Origin: Coniella vitis
Taxonomy: Eukaryota; Ascomycota; Sordariomycetes; Diaporthales; Schizoparmaceae
Length of the DNA: 64,000 nucleotides
Reading direction: 5' to 3'
Assembly (NCBI GenBank): GCA_011317545.1
Contig: WUJK01000008.1
Location: forward strand, 1,302,001 to 1,366,000
Below the pieces are notes generated by a model. The model was given only the letters and a program-made list of their open reading frames with translations. It was not told the origin of the DNA and did not search any database. Numbering within the stretch: the first letter of the stretch is position 1; every line of letters starts with the position of its first letter. Below, in pieces: positions 47,536 through 59,427 of the stretch. Both the position numbers and the translations under genes were made by a program.

Positions 47536-50478
47536 ATAATCCTGCCTTTTCCATGCACGAACGTGCCCTTTGTCAGGAAAAACCGCCTCCCACGGCCACG
47601 CAGGCGTTCACGATTTCTTGAACGGGATTCACGCCGTCTCAACCACCCCTAGCCCCATGAAAAGCTTACCGCTTCCAGACGCGTGTGGTGATACCGAGCA
47701 CGATGGCCAAACGGGTCTATATTGCTGCTTTTGGTGTCTTCCCCTGGGCTGTTTGCATGTCGCCATCGGCTGCTGGCTTGGTTGCGGTCACGCTCTCAAG
47801 CCTGCTTGCGGTCTAGCCTGTGGAGAAATTCGCGGAGTTTTCGAGAGGTCGCAAGAGATGGAAAGCATGCTGAAAGACGTGATGCAGATATGCAAGAAAA
47901 CGAGGTTGAGTCTTTTTCTCTCTCTCTTCTTCTTTTCTTGTACTCGTATAAGAATAAAAAAAAGGATTGGAGCGGCCGTAGAGCCGGCAGTTTTTTGTTA
48001 GCATCCTTCGGTAGGTGGGCGCGTTATAGTATTGCGGAGATTTGTGCCCTTGTTCAGGCCTGGTAGATTCGTGATATCGACTCGTTGCTGTTGGTCTAGC
48101 CGGGCAAGGGAGCGTGATGCCTGTTCTCACGCGTCACCTTGAACGAAAGAGGGCTGATTGTGCTGGTGGTCTTCGAGACGAACGGTCGTTGCATGCGATC
48201 CGATCAATCTTAGTAGAGAGCGATGGCACAGGTCATCGAACTGCAGCAGCATCCAACTGGTAAACGATCAGATCAAGCAACGTTCCCAACAGGGGGCTTG
48301 GCATCGATGCCCATGGTGGCCTGCTATGTGAAAGCGGTGTCCAAACCACGTTTCTCATCACGTGGTCTTGTTGACGGTAAGAGCACGCTTGCTCGTTCGT
48401 GTGATCGAATGAAACGAAATTGCTTGGTCTGGACGGTTTTGTATCTTCCAGCAGCTTGATACAAGTTCGACTAGGCAGCGGAGACGGTTGTGGACTTTCT
48501 CTTTCAACACCCTCACCTGCAGCTCCTGCAAGCAGCCTCCCACTGCAGGCATGCATAACGACACATGCGCATCGAGCATGCGACAACCACAGTCCTCGCT
48601 CCAACTTACTCGACAAGGTTAGCTCAGAAGCCGGTCCTCCTTGAGGCTGGAAGTAGCAAGCCGAGTTGTGCGATGATTATGATTTCCCATGCGCAGATAG
48701 ATGTAGGACTTCCCATCGAATGTGCTTGCTCTTGGGAAAGGCACGACGCAACAAAAGTGGTTGTGATTGCTGGGTGGAGTGGCTTTTTCGAGAATCATAT
48801 ATGCATTGATATTCAGACTGTGTGGCCCTTCAGCGCGCAAGAGATTCTTGCACATTTGAAGCGTGCGTGGGGGAGGAATCGTTGCTGTTATAGGTTGGCA
48901 GGCAAGTTGTGCTCTTCCTTGCCACGAATCATCCCATCCTCGACGGGCGTTCCAACCACGACAAGGGAAGTTCTCTCGTGCTGCCGCTTATGTGCCCAGA
49001 GTCTCCTCTGATCGGCACGGATGACATGCCCTCGAATGGCATGATAGATTAAACGCCGCGAGCTGCAAACATGTGCATCTGCAAAGAATGCCCTCTTGCT
49101 TCCAGAAAACAACACCTTGGATCGTGCGGGCCGCCCCCGACACACACACCCCAAACCGCCAACCCTTTTTTTGTGCGTCTGTCGTCGCCCAGCGCCCTCT
49201 GCTCCCTTCTCCTGCGCCCGCAACTTGTCCGCCTACTGGGCACAGTCGTCCCGAAACAGTTCTGCCCCCGCCCAGTGCAAAAATAACGGCACGTCCGTCA
49301 CCGAGTCGTGATGCAGAGGATCCACCCACCGATTCCCCCTCTTCTCCCTCCTGCACCTGTGCATGCTCATCTGCCTGCGTCACGTAGGCCGGCGCGCCCC
49401 CAAGTCAGGAAGGACTCAGACGGCTAATCCGAGTCTTGGTACAAGTGGGCCGACGACGACGACGACGACGACCCCGCGCGCGCCCGATCTGGCCGCAGCA
49501 CCGCAGAAGGGTTCAGCCAGGGGAGGCTCAGGAGGATGGAGGTGTGCCTGACGTGGGAATAATCGCAGCAGCGTCTGCCTCGCCTGCGCCATAGGCTTCC
49601 ACGGAGCGGCAAGCAGCGCAATCGCCAAGTTGCCCCAACCCCCAAGCCCCCTTCCCCTGCGCTGTCGCCGGACGAGCGTGAATGCGATCCGCGCTGGGGA
49701 ATCCGCAGCGTATGCGCACGAGGTAGAGGTAAGGCCGTCAGACTTTTTGTCCTGGAGCGCGGCGGGGGAAGAGGAGTTCTTGTGTGCCCGCCGTAACCCG
49801 GACAAAGGCGGGTCTCCGGGAGCGGGTTCGGCAAAAGCGGGGCCGGCTCGGCGGCACAGAGTGGACTGAGTGGCTGGAGTTGCCTGTACCCTTGTACCTC
49901 GTTGCGCGACAAAGGGCCGAACCGCAGGGCCCGTGCAGGAACCCCCCATTCGCAGGCAGACGGCGCCGAAGGGGACTGTGTACATAGTACCCAGTAACAC
50001 TATGGTAGTGCTCTGCTGACGTCACGGAGGTTTCCCCTGCCCAGACTGCCAGGCTTGCCAGCCTTGTTGACCTCATCGCCTGTTTGGACAGGCTTCTTGA
50101 CGACTTGGTTTCGAAGCCGAAGTTGCCGGGAGCGAAGCTTTGCATTCTGAAGCTATTAATACACCCTTTTTGGTCGTTTTGGTCTTTCTTTCCTCCTGGT
50201 CAGTCTTGAGGTGCTCGTATTCATCATTTGGTCAACATCTTGAAGTGGAAATATCCTGCCCGCTCTCTTCCCTCACGTCGTTGCGAACAGCGTATAGATT
50301 CCAGAAACTAGACCGCGATTGCCCTCGAGTGCTGCCGAACAAGAAACAGAATCAAGGATATCCATATTGGTCTGCAGCAAGCACACCAGAGCCGACTGCG
50401 AATCAACTTGCTCATTGGGGGCAGGAAACCCTCGTCCATTTACTCTAGTTCCTCGTCTTTCTTATCACACACACAATC
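46745..50478. other. long intergenic region without a supported gene
   Basis: 3.7 kb, the longest gene-free stretch. It contains an (ATC) array and, at about 49.1-50.0 kb, a GC-rich segment with many overlapping open frames on both strands but no domain. The last few hundred bases are the phosphate-carrier promoter (TATTAATA at about 50154). Confidence 0.6.
47494..47535 (+). repeat. (TCA)14 trinucleotide repeat
   Basis: Fourteen uninterrupted TCA units, the reverse complement class of the GAT array at 43347-43386. Confidence 0.95.
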
Positions 50479-51519
50479 ATGTCGAAGGCATCGAAACAAA
50501 ATGAGCTGCCCAACTATGGGCTCGCAGACTACACCAAGTTCTTTGGCGCCGGTGCCCTTGCTGCAACACTCACACATGGCGTACGTATCACGCACGCACG
50601 CGCCCTCAATCCCACCAAAACACAGGCTGGCTGCTGTGCTAACACCGAACAAAAAAAAACATAACAGGCAGCAACACCCATCGACGTAGTCAAGACCCGC
50701 ATCCAAGTCGATGATGCCATGAAGGGCCTCAACATGATCAAAGCAGGCCGCACCATCGTCGCCAAAGAAGGCGCCTCGGCCCTCCTCACCGGCTTTGGCC
50801 CAACCGCCGTGGGGTACCTTGTGCAAGGAGGTGGCAAGTTTGCCGGCTACGAGTACTTCAAGAAGCGCTTCATCGAAGCCTCGGGCTCCACAGAGCGCGC
50901 CACAGAGCGCCGCACCGCCATCTACCTCGGCGCCAGCGCAACGGCCGAGTTCTTTGCAGACATTGCCCTGTGCCCGCTCGAGGCAACGCGGATCCGCCTT
51001 GTTTCGCAGCGCGGGTATGCGACTGGCCTCGCCACGGGCTTCATGCGCATGGCGCGCGAGGAAGGCTTCCGCGGCTTCTACTCGGGCTTTGTCCCGCTGC
51101 TCTTCAAGCAGGTTCCGTATGCTGTGGGGCAGTTCTCGGTGCACGAAGCCGTCAATGAGATGATTTTCCGTGCCCTGGGCCCCGAGCGCAAGGCCAACCT
51201 GTCGCACTTGCAGCAGACGGGCGTGGAGCTGACCTCGGGCCTCGTGGCGGGTGCTGCCGCGGCGGTTCTCTCGCACCCGGCTGATACGCTGCTGTCGGCC
51301 ATCAACAAGGGCGCCGGGGACAAGAGCCAGAGCACGACGGGGCGCATGTTTTCGCTGGCGCGCGAGTTTGGACCCAAGCGGCTGCTGCTCACCGGGCTGG
51401 GGCCCCGTGTCGTGATGACATGTGGACTGGTCGCCGGTCAGTTTGTGATTTATGCTCAGTGCAAGACGCTGGTCGGCGCGCCGCCCAGTATTGAGATTCA
51501 CAAGGAGGCATCGCTATAA
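50479..51519 (+). CDS. mitochondrial phosphate carrier (Mir1/Pic2 type)
   Basis: Join 50479..50580, 50668..51519; 317 aa. Inner-membrane carrier importing inorganic phosphate into mitochondria. Three mitochondrial-carrier repeats are visible. The first has PIDVVKTRIQVDD. The second has PLEATRIRLVSQRGYATGL and FYSGFVPLLFKQVPYAVGQF, closely matching yeast Mir1. The third begins HPADTLLSAINKG. The lack of long extensions and the length of about 310 aa fit the family. The single intron (GTACGT to CAG) is phase 0 after ALAATLTHG. PIDVVKTRIQ is the carrier signature PxDxxKxRxQ. Confidence 0.95.
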
Positions 51520-53589
51520 TGACGTATGAATTACTGGGGAACATTTTTAATACGACAAAGGAACTAGAGGAAGAGAAGGATACAACGAGCAGGATGTCCT
51601 GTTCTGGAAAGAATTCTGAACGATCAAAGAGAGGAAGAGGTCCTTTTTCAAAACCTAATACTGCGATGTGATTTTTCGGTTTCTATTCGTACGGCGTTTG
51701 ATAGAATGGGGTTCGCCCAAGGAAGAAGGGGGAAAGACGGGGGTTATGATTGATATTCAAATAGCCAAAAATAAAATATGCTTAGATTTTAAAAAGGATT
51801 GCGCACCTAAATGCCACTTCTCCATTCCCCTCCCGCTTTGCACCTTGCGAGAATCCGAGAATCCTCCACCACCAAACACACAAAACATCCATAAAAGTCC
51901 TTATCCATTGGGCGGAAATAATGCCCAGGGAGCCAAGACCCCAATCCTTCTCATCCTGCCCAATCGGTTCCTTTTCTATTCAATGATTGGCCCCAACCGC
52001 TTTTGTCCCCCCTGGGGCCTGGCTGAGCATTGGAGAAGAAAAAAAAAAGAGCTAATCCGGTAATATGTGCGATACGATGCAAATCGGTTTCTGTTCTGTT
52101 TTGTTTGTTTTTTTGGGGGGGGGGGGCGCAATTTCCGGATAAAGCTAGGGTACATAAGCCTGCAGGCCACCAAATCCCCCTTCCTCCCGCGCCTCCCCAA
52201 AATGAAGCCTTCTTGGCAACAGAACGTGTGAAATCTGTACATGGTAAGTACTTTTTGAAAGCAGAGCAAAACTGACGGACCCCATTCCGGGTGGGCCGGA
52301 GGGTGGGGTGGGGGCAGACGCAGACACAGACGCAGGCGCAGGCGCAATAGGCAAAGCAACTGTACTGGTCTTGTATACATCGTAAAACCGGGCTGTGGTA
52401 GGGGAAAGCGAAGCGCGGCTGCGTCTGAATGCGAGAGGGAGGGGATCCGCTTACACACAATTTATACGTATAGCAGGCGCTACCGTTTATCTATTATGGT
52501 AGCATCACCTGGTAGATTGATGCAGTCAACAAGGGGGGAGAGAGAGCGAGAGAGAGAGAGAGAGGACACTAGAAAGTAAGCGAGCGAGGAGGAGAAGATA
52601 GAGAGAGAGAGAGAGTAGTACCGTACAAGGGCTCTTGTTCAGCTGGCTGGGGTTGGCTCAGCTTACCCTCTGTTGTATTATTTTGAACACTGGCTGTGCT
52701 CGGGGCGTTTTGATTATTCCGTGGTCATCAGTCATCATTGACCGCAGCAAACCCATGGCTGTGAGTGAGGTTATGAACCTCTCAGCCTTCCAACAGGTCA
52801 TGTATGCCTGACGCAGCTTGCCAGCCCAGCCCTACAGGACAGAGAAGACAAAAAAAAAAGGGGGGGGGGGTAGAAAGAGACGCACGAAGAGGCATGCTTG
52901 ACAGAGAGAATCAGCCACGAGAGCGGGTCCTTGCATTTCGATCCTCCAGCCGGCCATCTCGCCACTGGGCGGCAGTGGTGAATTGACCAGGAATTGGCGC
53001 AGAACCGTCCAGACCACGACGGATCGGGGGCCAAAGGTTTCGAGTATGGAGCGCTACATAGCTGATAGTATCCAAACATCACACATCAATAGAAATTGCG
53101 GAGATGGAAGAAAAGAGAAGCTTATACCCGCCTTTGGGAACCAGTATCCACATATTGTGATCCTTCGAATGCGACCGTTTGGCTGGGGTGGCATCAGCAC
53201 TCACTCGCTCGTTCTTCTTGATGGGGCCGTCCGTCCCTGGTCTGTTATTTTTCAACTTGGTTCTCGGTTTCAATGGGTGCCATTGCCTTTGGTATGCGGT
53301 CTTTCCTTTTGCTCACTTGTTCATGTTCGTCTCGAGAACGTTGTTGGCACTTTTACTGTCCTCTTTCTTCTTTTCTCAATATCGAATCGAGTTCCTTTTC
53401 TAGAAATCGATACCCCTCCGCTCTGGTCTCCACCGACACAAAGTGCACAAGCATCGACAGACAACTAACTGCCTTTTCGAACACACTGGACCACAGCCTT
53501 ACTATATAGACTGCTTGCGCGCCACAGCATCGTATCAACAGACAGACCATTGAGACTCAAAGCGGACTCTTTCTGCATTGGCTTCTGAA
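51520..53589. other. intergenic, repeat-rich
   Basis: Contains T/G and A/G homopolymer junctions (52107-52126; 52851-52870) and GA-rich tracts at about 52535-52615. No supported gene. The right end should hold the promoter, and possibly an unseen first exon, of the next gene. Confidence 0.6.
52535..52613 (+). repeat. imperfect (GA)n tracts
   Basis: Two GA-repeat blocks separated by about 30 bp of GA-rich sequence. Confidence 0.85.
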
Positions 53590-55031
53590 ATGATATTAAC
53601 AAGAGGGATGGCGTCGTGGACGCGCAGTGCTGCCATGCTGGCGGGGGTCATACGAGATGCAGACGCAGCAGCCCCATTGGAACCCAGAGCAACGACGACG
53701 CCTTACGCCGTCTTTGTCTTTCCCGCCGACGACACAGAGACCTTTTTCTACAGGGACCAGGTGGAGGTGACGTATACTAGCAATGCGCCGTCTTCGTACA
53801 TGGTTGTGAACTGCAACCAGGGAGTTGGAACTGGTATGTGCCTTTTTTTTGATAGTTTCGTGGTTCGGGATCGTTGGTTGCAGGCTGGGGGGTGGGAACT
53901 GGGAGATCAAGAGAAGAATACAAAGAGCAGAGAAGAAGAAAAAAAAGAAAAAGCAAAAAAGGATTGCAGAAAGAGAGAAGGAAACCCACGAATAGCACTA
54001 ACCAACCACTCTCACACCAGTCATGCAAAACCAAGAAGCTCCTGGGGGGAATGCCACTGTAGGCGTCACGCTGCAGCTGGCCGATGGTGACTCCTACTCA
54101 AGTAGCAGCGACCTAAGCTGCTGGTTCCAGTTGCGCAATTCATCTGGCTATGCGCACTATGCTGTGGGCGCAAACTCAAAAGCGTGGAACTATATTCACA
54201 CAACACGCAGCGGCGGCCCGGTAAGCGACTCTGACCCGGCAGAGAACTCATGACCCAGCCACTTTTACTTACTTTGTCGGGACCATCACGTAGGCCACTT
54301 TCGCAATCTCATCATCATCATCATCATCCACCTCTTCTTCTACGACATCGTCCACGGCGACGAGCATCTCGACATCCTCGGCAACTCTAGCAGCGACTAC
54401 CACCGCCTCTTCCTCGTCGTCAAATGAGTCCAAGGTTTCGGCAGCATCTGATGGCGCACAGCCAACAGCGACCAGCGCCTCGTCCACAGCCGCTTCCTCC
54501 ACAAGCAGCAGCTCTAAAGGCATCTCTGGCACTGTTGGTGTCGCGGTGGGCGTGTCTGTTGGTGCCCTTGTCGTTCTCGTCCCGCTCGCCATCTGGGCCT
54601 TTGTCCACCGACAGCGGAAACAGCGCCGCCTCGACCAAGTACGGCGCCGCCTCGAGTCTGGCAGGGACGTGCCACCCGGGCCGGGGCCGCATCAATACTT
54701 TGAGTCCGACCCTGGCGCTGTGGAGGCGGCCGCTTCGGGATCAGACACCATGTACGGGTACTACGCATCCAAGGATCACTCGCTCGCACTATCATCCATG
54801 CCGGCCGCGCCAATGACAACGAGCAACACAAGGTCTCCGGTTCGCGCGCTCTACTCAGAAGCAGGGGGCAAAGGAACAGAGGTGCATCAATATTCGGGCG
54901 AGGTGTACGAACTGTGCGGGACCGAGGGGATGCAGCATCTCACCAAGAACGGACCCGGATATAGCTCCCGTCGTGCAGCGCAGAACGCGCCGGGCGAGCT
55001 CGAGTCGCCTCAGCCGACCGAGGTGGAATAG
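53590..55031 (+). CDS. single-pass Ser/Thr-rich membrane protein (sensor-like)
   Basis: Join 53590..53833, 54021..54220, 54294..55031; 393 aa. An ectodomain of about 145 residues (PYAVFVFPADDTETFFYRDQ, VEVTYTSN, LSCWFQLRNSSGYAHYAVGAN) with few Cys is followed by a Ser/Thr-rich stalk and one membrane helix (about residues 227-252, VGVAVGVSVGALVVLVPLAIWAF). A basic stop-transfer (HRQRKQRRLDQVRRRLE) and a cytosolic tail of about 130 residues complete it. This layout recalls Wsc/Mid2-type stress sensors without their named domains. The N-terminus (MILTRGMASWTRSAAMLAGV) is a poor signal peptide, so the true start may be another exon upstream. Donors are GTATGT and GTAAGC. Confidence 0.78.
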
Positions 55032-56020
55032 GCAAGTGGTGGTAATGGACGGGGTACCGGTGGACTGCGACGGCCTAAAACCGCAGTAATCATGGAGCGA
55101 GAAGCGCATGGGCAGGCAACCTTCGCCCAGTCCGGCCGCTTTGGTGGTTTCCATTTCTCGTTCTTCTTGGATCAGATCAGGCGACGAGCAGAGTTCCAAG
55201 GATAAGAGGAAAGGGTGTGCGCTTATTCTCGCACCTATCAGGTTCAACAACTGCCCTGTGACGAGTCTTGTCCATCGCCGCACCTCGGGATCGTGCGAGA
55301 GCATGGAGAAACCAGCGGGGTGTCGAAAACAGGCTTCCAGGCTATGTATGTAGTGCTTGTGGCTTGCCCTCACCGTCCGTGCCATATCGGGAAGTGATCG
55401 TTGTATATGCTCGCATAGGATAGGGTGTTGCTGACACCGCGTTTGCCCGCTTGCGCTTTATGAAGCTGCCCGTTCCCTTCGCCCACTCATCTCCAAAACC
55501 GCTCCAGACCAATGAGCGGCGTCTGCTCCTCCACCTGGGACCAAACAACTGAACCAGTCGTGGAGCCGTTTCTGCTTCCCTCTTCCCTAGAATGTTGCCC
55601 CACCCGCATTCCTCTTGACACTACGGCTGCAACAATGTGACCGGCTTTAAACAAAAAAAAAGTAGCCCGCCCGCAAGCAGCGCTGACCTGGTGCTGGACC
55701 AGCGCAGCCTTGCGCGCCATTGTATCGCGACAACGAGGAGCAATTGGAGGATCCAAAAAAGCCCGCAGTGGTTGCTGGGTATGACTGCAGCCCAGACAGG
55801 GCTTTTCGGAGACACGAAAAGACATTTCCAGATTGGGCAACTCCCTATCCTCCCAAATCGCAGTATTGGGGCACGACCACAATACAGCACGGCCATAAGA
55901 CGGCGTCGTGGACATGTTCACCGCCGCCCAATATGCAAGTCCAGGCTCTTTGGCTCTGTGACCCCCCGTCTTTCCATCTCTTTTGCTCGTCAACGACGAC
56001 TTGTGGTGCACAATCCTGAC
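55032..56020. other. intergenic, promoter side of pectate lyase
   Basis: The pectate lyase frame stays open upstream to 55637 without a signal-like start, so I treat this as leader and promoter. No other gene. Confidence 0.6.
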
Positions 56021-57176
56021 ATGATGCTAGCCGCTCTTTGCGCCGTCTTGGGCCTCGCAACGCTGGCCGCAAGCCCAGCCTCGGCGCTCGCATTCCCAGG
56101 GGCCGTGGGCTTCGGCGCCGTCGCAACGGGCGGCACCGGTGGCACAAGCTATGTCGTGACGAACCTTGGAGACTCCGGGACGGGCTCCTTCCGGGATGCC
56201 GTCAGCGAGTCGAACCGCATCATCACATTCGACGTCAGCGGCTACATTGTCCTGGAATCAGCCGTCTCGCTCGCCTCGGACTTGACCATCAATGGGTCAA
56301 CGGCACCATCTCCTGGCATCGGCATCATGGCCGGGGAGGTCTCAGCCAGTGGCTCGAGCAACCTGATCATTGTCGGCATGCGCTTCCGGCAGGGCAGCGA
56401 TGATCCCGACACAGGCAAGAGCGCCTTCAACATGGGGGATGCTGCCAACGTGATCCTGGACCACTGCTCGTTTGCCTACGGCCAGTGGGACTCCGTCGAC
56501 GCAGTAGGCGCCGTCAACATTACCCTGTCGAACAGCATCATTGCGTTTCCCATCTACCAGCAGTTTGGCGCCCACGTCGAGACAGGCCCGGCCACGTACT
56601 TTGGCAATCTGTGGGTGAGCGCGCATAACCGCCAGCCGCTGGCAAAGTCAAACACGCAGTACATCAACAACGTCGTGTACAACTACCAAGCGGCGTACAC
56701 AACGGCCGATACGAGTGGCTCCTTCTACCACGATATCATGTACAACTACTTCATCACGGGGCCGAGTACCTCGAGCGCTAGTGATCGATACTGTAAGTGA
56801 TTCCATTTCCACGAGCATGAGGGGCAAAAATGCTCACTGGCGGACCCGACTAGACCAGATTCAAAGCAACCAGTACGCATATGCGATTGGCAACTACGGC
56901 GACGCGAGCAACGACGGCGTCCTGAACGGCGCCCAGGAGAACCAGATCGGCGACGCCACGGTCCTCAGTGCGCCGTGGTCCTCGACGTCAACGTCCATTG
57001 TCCAGTGGACGGCTGCGCAAGCCGTGACCAATGTGCTCGCCAGTGCTGGAGCGCTGCCCCACGACGAGGTGGATGCGCTGGCTATATCGCAGGTCGAGTC
57101 CTACGGGACAGAAGGTCAGCTGTACGGGGATCAGTCCGATACTGGTCTGTCGAACGGAGGGTACGGAACGTTGTGA
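56021..57176 (+). CDS. secreted pectate lyase, PL1 family
   Basis: Join 56021..56792, 56854..57176; 364 aa. Extracellular calcium-dependent enzyme cleaving polygalacturonate by beta-elimination. After the signal peptide (MMLAALCAVLGLATLAASPASA) the mature start AFPGAVGFGAVATGG, then VTNLGDSGTGSFRDAV, is typical of fungal PL1 enzymes. The parallel beta-helix region includes NLIIVGMRFRQG and NVILDHCSFAYGQWDSVDA, with Asp residues near the expected calcium site. The 61-nt intron (GTAAGT to TAG) is phase 1 and gives SDRYYQIQSNQY. The ATG at 56021 is chosen because it opens a clear signal peptide; the next ATG codon is adjacent. Confidence 0.92.
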
Positions 57177-59427
57177 GCATCGTCAGAGAGCGCTGGACGC
57201 GGAATCGAAGCTCGCACTCGTAGCTTCACCTGGGAGTCGGGACATCGAGCCAAATGGGACTGCTGATGTATGGTTCGCGACAATCTGCCCAGTCAGGAAT
57301 CCTTGAGCTTGATACGTATCGATGTATGTCGAAGATGTAAATGTCTGACTTGTGTGTTTGTAAACACCAAAACAAAAGCATCGAGTCCATTGTTGCGAGG
57401 CCGCAAAGCAATGGTATCCAGCCTTAGTCAGCCGATAAGAGATAAGCCCGAGGCCCACCGTGAGGCCCGAGCTTCCCAAGCATGCACGCGTATATTTTCT
57501 CGCCAGATGAACCGCGCGTGAAATTCCTGGCCATTGTTTTACCCTGTAGCGTTTTCCTACTCACGATCATCTGTTCCCCTCGTGCCCCTCCCTCGTCTGC
57601 GCCATCTCAGCCTCATGGCATGGCCAACCTCGCTCTCAACTTTTCATTTCCGTGCCCTTCCTCGCCCACTCCTGTCACTCACCCATGTTTATCTGCTGGT
57701 GGGCAGCGATGCAGACTTGGCCAGCTAGAGTCTGCACTTCCCAAGCAAAGGACACTGCAACGCGCCGCTGCTACTCACTTGACACCTCTTTAAGCAAAGC
57801 AAAGGGCGCACCCAGGGGCAGCATGGTACTTGCGGAGCAAAGGAAGAAGAACTGATAGCCAAAGCAAAGGTAGCGTTGCAGAGTCCGCTTTTCATCAAAG
57901 TGGCGTTTTCGGAGCAAGGGAAGCCCGTTCCTGGTTACTCCTCCAGCGACGATGCCTCTTCAGCAGCAAAGACAGCATTTGCAGACTCACTTGGGGAGTG
58001 TCGCTTCTTCCAAGGACATCCTGAACTGTTCAAGTGATTACTACGTCCTTAGCGGCGGTGCTGTGTCCAACAGCTCTGTTGATTGGATATTGCTTGTGAA
58101 AAGAGCCACACATGCATCTCCAACATGTCCGGCCTTTAGTGGCAGTACGTGATCAGCAAAGCAAGGAACAAAGTATCCCGCTGCGCAATTGCAAAAGGAA
58201 GTATAGAAGCAAACGAAAACCCTCAAAAGGCCGCACTGGCTTGATGGAAACTTCAAGAAGCCTGGGAATGCCTTTCGAAGAGATCTCACCCTCATCCAAA
58301 TGCGTGGGTAGAACCTCATAGCACCACAATGACTGGCAGATCTTTTCAAAAAGTTGAACAAGACTTTGTTGCAAAGAACACACATCTATCCTCTTGTTAC
58401 CAAACGGTACACACTCCTCAATCTCAATTTTCCGTCTCTTGCCGGACTCGGTCGGCAGCCCAGAGGGTTTCTCTCACTTTTACCCTGTCGATCTTGAGTA
58501 GGATATGCTACTACGGTTCCCCTCTAACCCAGGTTGACCGTATGTAGGATACGAGACAAGATTAAGATGACGAAGAGGGGGTGCCTTTTGGTTCCTTCGT
58601 TTTGTTATCCGCAACGTCATTTGAGTACGGGACTTCCTCGTCTGGCTTTCCAGGCGCTGTGGAAGATTTCGTAATTATTCTGTTGCGAAATCCTCTTTCC
58701 ATTGCCAACCCATTAGTACCTAGGTAGTGTCTTCAATATACTCATTCCATCTTTTGCACAAGACTTGGAAAGTATCAAGCCTGACCCAGTCTTCAGACTA
58801 TACACAAGCAAATTGTGCGATATTCCATTTGGTTTTGATATCTCCTATGTTCAGAAACTAGGAGGGCACTTCAACCCACTCGGTCCCGTGGACAGGACGT
58901 TACCTGGTGGATGCTTGAGCAAAAAAAGTCGACATGATCCTCCATACCTACGCCTTGCGCTTCCCGAACATCCTCACTAAAAAGCAATATTCCCTTTCCC
59001 ATCTGTTCGAATGTCGTCCGTTAGTGGCTAGGCATGCGCTTGGTTTCTAAAGGGACAGTAGACTTACTCTCACAGTGTCATGTCGCGGAACGCGATGCAC
59101 TTTTGGAAGCACGAGAGACGATATGTTCGGATCGACCCACCCCTTCAAATCATAGATGCCAATTTGGTGCTCCTCTCGGAGCGTGCAACATGCAACGTCA
59201 TTGTGCTCGTCTTTTCGGCACATTGCCTGGGAAGTAAAAAAAAGCAGCTTCGTCGATAAAGGAGAAGAAGAAAAAGAAAAAGAAAAAGAAAAGCGTGCGT
59301 TCCTCACACAAGTCGAAAGGTTGGGATGGAGAGGGTCCCGGTGTGACAGGGTTGGCCAATTGCGCAGTCAAACCCGCTCTTTTTTGGTCTTTCTTGCATG
59401 CCCCGTTGTTCGCTTCCCCAGGCCGCG
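57177..59427. other. intergenic, no supported gene
   Basis: 2.25 kb with only short unsupported open frames. One TACCTAGGTA palindrome lies at 58717-58726, and an A/G-rich stretch at about 59236-59295. Confidence 0.55.

Noticed and set aside
55637..56020. N-terminal extension of the pectate lyase frame
   Set aside because: The frame is open, but the downstream ATG at 56021 begins a textbook signal peptide and the extension shows no conserved sequence.
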